Below, piece after piece: positions 57,939 through 64,000 of a stretch of DNA of 64,000 nt; the stretch's first letter is position 1, and every line of letters starts with the position of its first letter. The notes under the pieces were generated by a model. That model had not been told where the DNA came from. It ran no database searches and saw nothing but the letters and a program-made list of their open reading frames with translations. Source of the stretch: Luzula sylvatica. Lineage: Eukaryota; Streptophyta; Magnoliopsida; Poales; Juncaceae. Location: assembly GCA_946800325.1 (NCBI GenBank), contig OX326957.1, positions 51,021,798 to 51,085,797 on the forward strand, given 5' to 3'. A program made the translations under genes and the position numbers.

Positions 57939-59806
57939 CTAGTTCTTCAAAAGGTAGGCGTCAAGCTCCTTGTAAATTTTCATTGCGGTTTCTTTAATGA
58001 GGTTAGGCTCCCAAATTCCATGACCTTCCTTCTTATATTCATACTCGATGATAAACTTCGCCAAACTACCCTGTCCTTTTGGAGAAATCATGAAAGTTTT
58101 TTTGAAATTTTTTTTTTTTTGAGTGAAATAGAGTAGGCTCTTATGTCCTACTTCTATTATTTTGATTAAATAAATTTTTTTTACAAAGATTAAGCAAGTT
58201 TTATGAAGGTGTTTGCCCTACTCTAGCTAAAAATCACTAAATCCTAAACACCTTCCTATTAAACTTGCTTATCTATCCTTAATAAAAATTCTGTTAAGAA
58301 AACCCTAACTTCACTTCCCTGATTTCATTTCCTTCTTTATAATTCAAACACTAAATTGGAAATGAAATCCTTTGGAAACCCTTATATAGTATCCTACTTC
58401 TCTTCCAGGAATTCATTTCCCTCTTTTTAAATGAATCAATAAGACTGGAAATGAAGTCCTGAGGAAAATCCGGCTGTAAAATCCTGGAACGAAATTCATG
58501 TTCATCTTTTAATCACTTAACCTCATCGTCTTCAATCCTCTTCTCAGTTAACCAAACCCTTGAAATAGAAAAGCTGAACGAGTGGCGATTCTCTCCTACT
58601 ATCCTCACAGAAATGGCGATTCAATCTTTCAACTGTCTTCTTCAAATAGCTTGGGAGAAACCCTATTCATCGCCTTGGGTATCGTAGTTCAGCTAGAAGC
58701 TCCAATCGGTCTCACTACAATTAGTAAGTATTCGCCTTTATCATATAAAGCCCTCAAACTCTCATAAATTTGAAGAAAGTTTTCATCTTCCAACTGAATT
58801 TCATCTTCTTCTTCCTCTTCTTCTTCAATTTGAATTGTCGATTGCTGATTCTGATTCTGAAACCACCATAGTCTTGTGTCTTCTAATTGCATTGAGTTTC
58901 CTCTAATCTCTTCCCCTTCTTCAAATTCTGCATTTAAAAAGGAATAATTAGTAGACAACAATTCATTTGACAACAATTCATTAGGCAGATTAATTATTAA
59001 GGTATTTCTATAATTATTTGCTGGTACACAAATATCAACTTTTTCATCATTTATTGTTTTATTTATCAACTTTTTCATTATTTATTGTTTTATTTACCAA
59101 ATATTTTTTATTATCATCGTTTAGACCTCTAACATTCCAAGTAATTATTTTAAGTTTTTTTTTATATATATCATTATTATGCATATTATCTTCTTTATAC
59201 TTTTAAACTGAGAATAACCTAGATGCCACTGGCATCCAACATCTTCGCCGACCACACTGTACGAAACCACACTGTACGAAACCAGTTTACTCTCCTCGTC
59301 GAGAACCTCGATCTTTTCCTTCACGGACTTAATTGGTATCCCTTCATGGTAAATACATTCATGAGTAAGATACTATGTACTAATTTTGTAAAATTTGAGG
59401 TTCTATCATAGATTTACTTTAGAGATTTTCAAAAATTAAGGAATTTGATAAAGAATACTAAGTTTTTAACCTAATGAATGAAACTAAAACAAATATATTG
59501 ACTTGTTAGACCTTGTAAAATAAAAATAAAATGTAATTTTAATCTGCATTTCAAAATTAGAAAAAATGTAATTTCCACCAATAAAAAATAATTTTGTCAA
59601 AAAAATCTATTCGAATAAAATGAACCTTCAGCATATGTCACCAGAAGCACAGATCCCGCGTTGAATCCATCACCTTCAACAACCTCAATGCTCTTGTATA
59701 GCTTGGGGAAAATCATGGGGAACAAACATGTGAAGTTCTTGATGGCCCCCCAAATTTTTTCTGGGTTGGACATAAATTCCACTTCCATCTCAGTTTGTTG
59801 TGCCAT
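57939..59806 (-). pseudogene. Major latex protein-like (Bet v 1 family) gene split by a LINE
   Basis: Exon 1 (59626-59806) starts MAQQTEMEVEFMSNPEKIW and ends at VTYAEG, where this family has its single intron. Exon 2 starts at 59341 with GIPIKSVKEKIEVLDEESK and reads to about 59223. The sequence then changes to LINE. The C-terminal part resumes at about 58106 with NFKKTFMISPKGQGSLAK and ends at a stop (57939-57941) after ELDAYLLKN. Family members bind small hydrophobic ligands in a β-barrel cavity and often respond to stress. Besides the LINE, exon 2 has an in-frame 15-bp tandem duplication (59251-59280) that doubles the VSYSV strand. The intact part would be under half a protein. Confidence 0.85.
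58108..59222 (-). mobile_element. LINE insertion with internal deletion
   Basis: Plus-strand poly-T (58108-58120) marks the 3' end of a minus-strand LINE. At the other end, 59170-59080 encodes the ORF2 endonuclease start KIITWNVRGLNDDNKK. The 31-bp segment around AATAAAACAATAAATGATG is then tandemly duplicated and shifts the frame. Only about 1.1 kb lies between, so the reverse transcriptase is missing. A 129-codon Glu-rich frame inside (58689-59078) has no clear match. Confidence 0.65.
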
Positions 59807-62800
59807 TTGTGCTTATAGAGTTTAACGCTATGCTATGGATCCAAAAAAGACTTATTTTTGTTTGTGAGGAGATTGATATGTGACATGAAGTATATATATA
59901 GGGGTGAGTATTATTACTATTTAATGTGACAACTTATATTTTGACTAATATTAATGTAATTTAGGTGGAAGCCAGAAGTGCAAGGGTAGGCAAAGCAAAT
60001 TCTAAGTACATCCGGAGTACCAGCTGGCACTATTCCAAATCATTGATAAAAATAAGAGTAAGGTAATCATGTTTTTAAATCTTGAATTTTATAGTGATTC
60101 GACATCTTAATTTATGATTTGATCATTATAATTTATAATTTAATACTCAATTATAATATCAAATTATTAATTAAAATGTTAATAATTAAGATGTTAAAAT
60201 GTAATCACTGTCATCAAGCCTATTAACTCCAACATTTTCCTAAAAACAAACCTTCTGTTTCAAGGGATAAAAATTATGTGGCTTCCATAGTCAAAACGTC
60301 CTTACCTATGTGAACATAAATGAATAGTTGAATGGGTCACAAACCAGTATGACATCTGTGGAAGGGTGAAATTCCTATTTAATGTAATTAAATGGAGTAT
60401 ATTTCTGACATTTTCTTTAACCACATTTATTTCTGTCACCAAAGATAATGATGAACGGAACTTCAAAGAAGAGATAAAAGATCGATACAAAAACAGAAGT
60501 AAAGAAGCCAAAACTTGTTAGAACATAAGAGGGAGAAATTACAATATACTATAAGAAATGCATTTGAAATTAAAAGCTACGAGTTTTTAATCCAACGTGC
60601 TTATCAAATTTGTTCTTTTAATTAGAACATAAAGAGGGAGAAACATGCTCTTGCAGTTCAAGATTGTATTAGTATTATAGTATATATAGTTTGTTCGGTA
60701 CGATTAACTAATCGGATATGGAAAATTGAATTATTTAAATTGCAATGATAATCTCATCATAGCCCAACTTTTCCTTAGGTTTACAATCGCCTGTACCGAT
60801 ATATCAAATTGTTATATTGTACATTATGCAAGACGTATATTTTTAAAAGGGGACATTCAAGAAACTTTTCCTTAGGTTTACAATCTTGAATCCTTCCAAG
60901 CTCAAGCAACTTTAGGTCTATACTTCTCGCGAACTAAATACTGATAGAAACTGGAATTGTATTAAATTGTGAAAAAGGAAAATATAAGTGGGTTCCACAC
61001 TCTATGGTGTATAATTAACCACACTGCTCATACAGTGAATGCCATATACTAAATCGACTCAACTTACATTCAAGATTCAACTACAAAAAAAATCAATATA
61101 ATAAGTAAGGACAAAACAAAAAATCAAACTTCTACACGTGATTCAGAGCCGCCCATACTTCTATTTTTCCCCGTACTTTTATTTTATCCAGAAGGTTACA
61201 ATTACATACGTCAAATAAACTAGCACTTCATCAACGTGCATTTTAAATACACGTCACTAATAAAAATATATGTACATTCATAATAATAAACTCTATAAAT
61301 AGTAATAATACATTGAGAAAATATATGCACTTAATATCAATATAATTTTAAATACACGTCACTATATCCTTCCTAACGAGTTTATCAAAATAATAAACTA
61401 ACATCAATGTAAATAATTAAAAATTTAGAATGATCCATTCATATTTTCTCTATTCGACTTAATACAAATATTCGGTTTAAAAAACATAACAATTTTAGAA
61501 ATGATGATTATTTTCTAAGTTTGGGAACTTAAGCCAACATGAGTTGTCCCATGGATTTTGAAGAGACGAGGCACAAACTGGAGAAAGCTAGCATCTAGAG
61601 AAAAGGTATATCAGAGTATTGGAGTGATGGCAGGACCGGCCCCGACATTTTAGGTGACCTAGCCCGAATTCATAACCGACTCCTAAAAAATATGAAAAAA
61701 TATATATCAACAAAATAATATAATATGTCGTTATTTCATAAAATATTAAAAGTATCATTTGTGTTAATTGTTTATTATTCACAATTATTATATTTTTTTT
61801 TCTTGAAAACGATCGAAAGCATTATGGACAATAAAAAAGTTTTTTTTTTGTAATAGATAAAACATATATTTAGTAATGACTGGAAAATACATTTAAAAAA
61901 TTTAGATGAAAATATTTGATATTTCAAGATCTATAAATATTTTTATAGTTGTATTATAATTATTATTTTATTAACTAAGATTAAAAATAGAAATAATAAA
62001 AAATATGTACTTTGGTCTTCAACTCGTGACTTCTAGAATCACAACATAAACTACATATGAAATTCACAGCATAAAAATACAAATAAACTAGTTACCCATT
62101 ATACTACCAACATATTTATAATTTATAATTCAAATTAAAACATAAAGTACATATGAAATTCAAAAATGGTGTCCTCAACTCAAGTGATGCTACCATCCCG
62201 TGGACGGGGTTGCCCCGTAGCCAATCGTGAATAATGGAGTTGAATAATAGAGTGAAAGATATGAGTCGTTTGGAGAGAAGAGGAAATATAATGTTTACGA
62301 GAAAGTACTTGAAAGGTGTAATATAGCATTAATTTAAATTGATGTTAGTTTTGTAAATCAATAAAGAATATTTTAATTAAATAATTATTCTAGATTCAAA
62401 AATATATTCTAACTTTTCCATAAATATATTTTGTCTTGTCTTGTTTTACAAATGATTGTTCCTTAAAACCTTTTAACTATTTGACTGTTGGGTTTCCGTC
62501 ATGCTATTTTCATTACAGTATCTAATTCAAAAATATATTCTAACTTTATGTTCTTCCATTAATTAGGAATAACACAATTGTATGTACAAATTTTTTTTTC
62601 TGTTATAAAACAAAAAAGACATGATATTGACATTCACATGTTCATTTGCATGATCAAGTTTAATTGGTGTGAGTGAAGTAGTTAAAACTCTACCCATATA
62701 TCATTTTTGATCTATTTAATAACTATTTTACTTGGGAGTTATTTAGTTATCGGATCAAGTTTTTCACATAGAACTAATTCAGCAAAATTTATCATCAACA

Positions 62801-63915
62801 ATATCATATCATATTATAGAATCTGTTAAGATATTAGAGAAAATCAAAAACAAAAAAACGTCATAACTCTTCATTTTTAAAGCATAAATTCATACCGCTG
62901 ATTTATATCGTATTATTAATTTAATATGATAAACTTAGTTATTTTTAAAACATAAACTTTGATTATAAATACCGTAACTCTTCCCTATCGCTTTCAATCG
63001 GTTCTTGCCATTGGAGTGGAAGTTGCCGGTTTCGTCTAGGGTCTTCGGTGAGACGGAAATATATGGAGAGAGAGGAAAGAGAAAGAAGGAAGATATATGC
63101 AGTGTTAGATACACAAAAAATAAATGAACCTAGTTTATTGTGATCGAAATTGAGTTTATTTGTTCAATGATACGGTGTATTGCATTTCGTGGTGTGAAAA
63201 TCGAGTCCATGAGAACAATGAACGATTGAGATGCATCAAACAAAATTAAAAAAGAATATCGGACCGTCCATAATTGTTTGGATGGTGTGGACAAATATGT
63301 ATTCACCAAATATGTTAAAATTATACTATATAAATATTAACAAATATGTACTCACCAAATGTGCTAAAATTATATTATATTAATATTATCATGCTCGATT
63401 GGTATTTTATATAGTGACATTATATTCATTTTATCATTTTCATCTCCTACATAAAAAAGTACGTGTAATATATCAGTGACTTTAAGTGAAAAATATATAT
63501 TAGCTTTTTTATAGAAATTACGAAAGACACGTCACAAGAGGATTTTCACTTCAAATGTTCATTTTAGAGTAATTATACACAAGATGCTCTCATAACATGA
63601 TTGAGAGCAGGATGATGATGTGTCTGATGTTGATTGAATTAAGTTAATTAATTTTATACTATGAATACAGTATCTATCGTAAAATCAATATCATGCTGCG
63701 AGATTATGTTGCGAGAGCATGTTGCATATAATTACTCTTCATTTTGCACGCCCAAATTTAATTTGTGTGAACAACAATAAGTAAAGCTCCACGAACACAC
63801 TCTATTTATTTATTTAAGTCGAACAATTTTATTGTATATTCATTTGTTTAGCAAATTAATAATATTTTCGACATGGATCTTAGTTCTTAGTAAGGACCGG
63901 GAGGAGAGGACACAG

Positions 63916-63971
<56 letters not shown>

Positions 63972-64000
63972 GTTTCGGTGATTTAATCAGTGTAATAATG
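59807..64000. other. Gene-poor flank to the window end
   Basis: No gene is supported over 4.2 kb. A possible hAT-type end (CAGGACCGGCCCCGACATTT) lies near 61631. A tRNA-like stretch in reverse orientation lies near 62010-62110 (minus strand GGTAGTATAATGGGTAA … GAGTTGAAGACC). A (TA)n run lies at 63918-63969. Confidence 0.45.

Noticed and set aside
58582..58767. 61-codon plus-strand frame near the LINE
   Set aside because: It lies inside the LINE on the opposite strand, with no family resemblance.

Overview
This is a nuclear segment of a flowering plant, almost certainly a eudicot. It is AT-rich, its genes are broken by GT-AG introns, and every recognisable gene belongs to a plant family. I cannot name the species. 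Five genes look intact: an aspartyl protease (11062-13436, +, 10 exons), a coiled-coil protein of unknown function (14053-15483, -, 5 exons), an R2R3-MYB of the RAX/MYB36 group (42029-43357, -, 3 exons), glyoxalase I with a probable organelle-targeting extension (48228-49461, -, 7 exons), and the mitochondrial FAD-dependent glycerol-3-phosphate dehydrogenase SDP6 (53733-56305, -, 5 exons). A major-latex-protein (Bet v 1) gene at 57939-59806 (-) is split by a LINE. These are ordinary housekeeping or regulatory genes, and I see no pathway linking them.

Most of the rest is layered transposon sequence, and several elements can be bounded to the base by their target-site duplications. 1-10 kb: hAT-type elements with 8-bp duplications, a miniature Copia element with a LINE fragment inside one LTR, and a Harbinger-like element swollen by ATT/AAT arrays. 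15.8-23.2 kb: a foldback MULE, a hAT end followed by E2-like exons, a gene-capturing long-TIR element carrying an F-box fragment, and a 5'-truncated LINE. 34.8-41.2 kb: a second foldback MULE, a small palindromic MITE, a Harbinger-like element, a CACTA end and another foldback. 54-57 kb: hAT MITEs that carry a tRNA-like module, and a CACTA end.

The most unusual region is 23.65-33.14 kb. It holds at least nine pieces of a ribosome-inactivating-protein-like (rRNA N-glycosidase) coding sequence in both orientations. All are broken by stops, truncations, hAT insertions and rearrangements. Part of the cluster is a near-identical 2.87-kb duplication with a constant 5913-bp offset. A 136-bp satellite separates head-to-head copies. 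Two C-terminal halves, which carry the active-site motif, form a long inverted repeat with a short loop that could make double-stranded RNA. No copy appears able to encode a complete protein. Exon boundaries throughout were read by eye from splice signals and reading phase.
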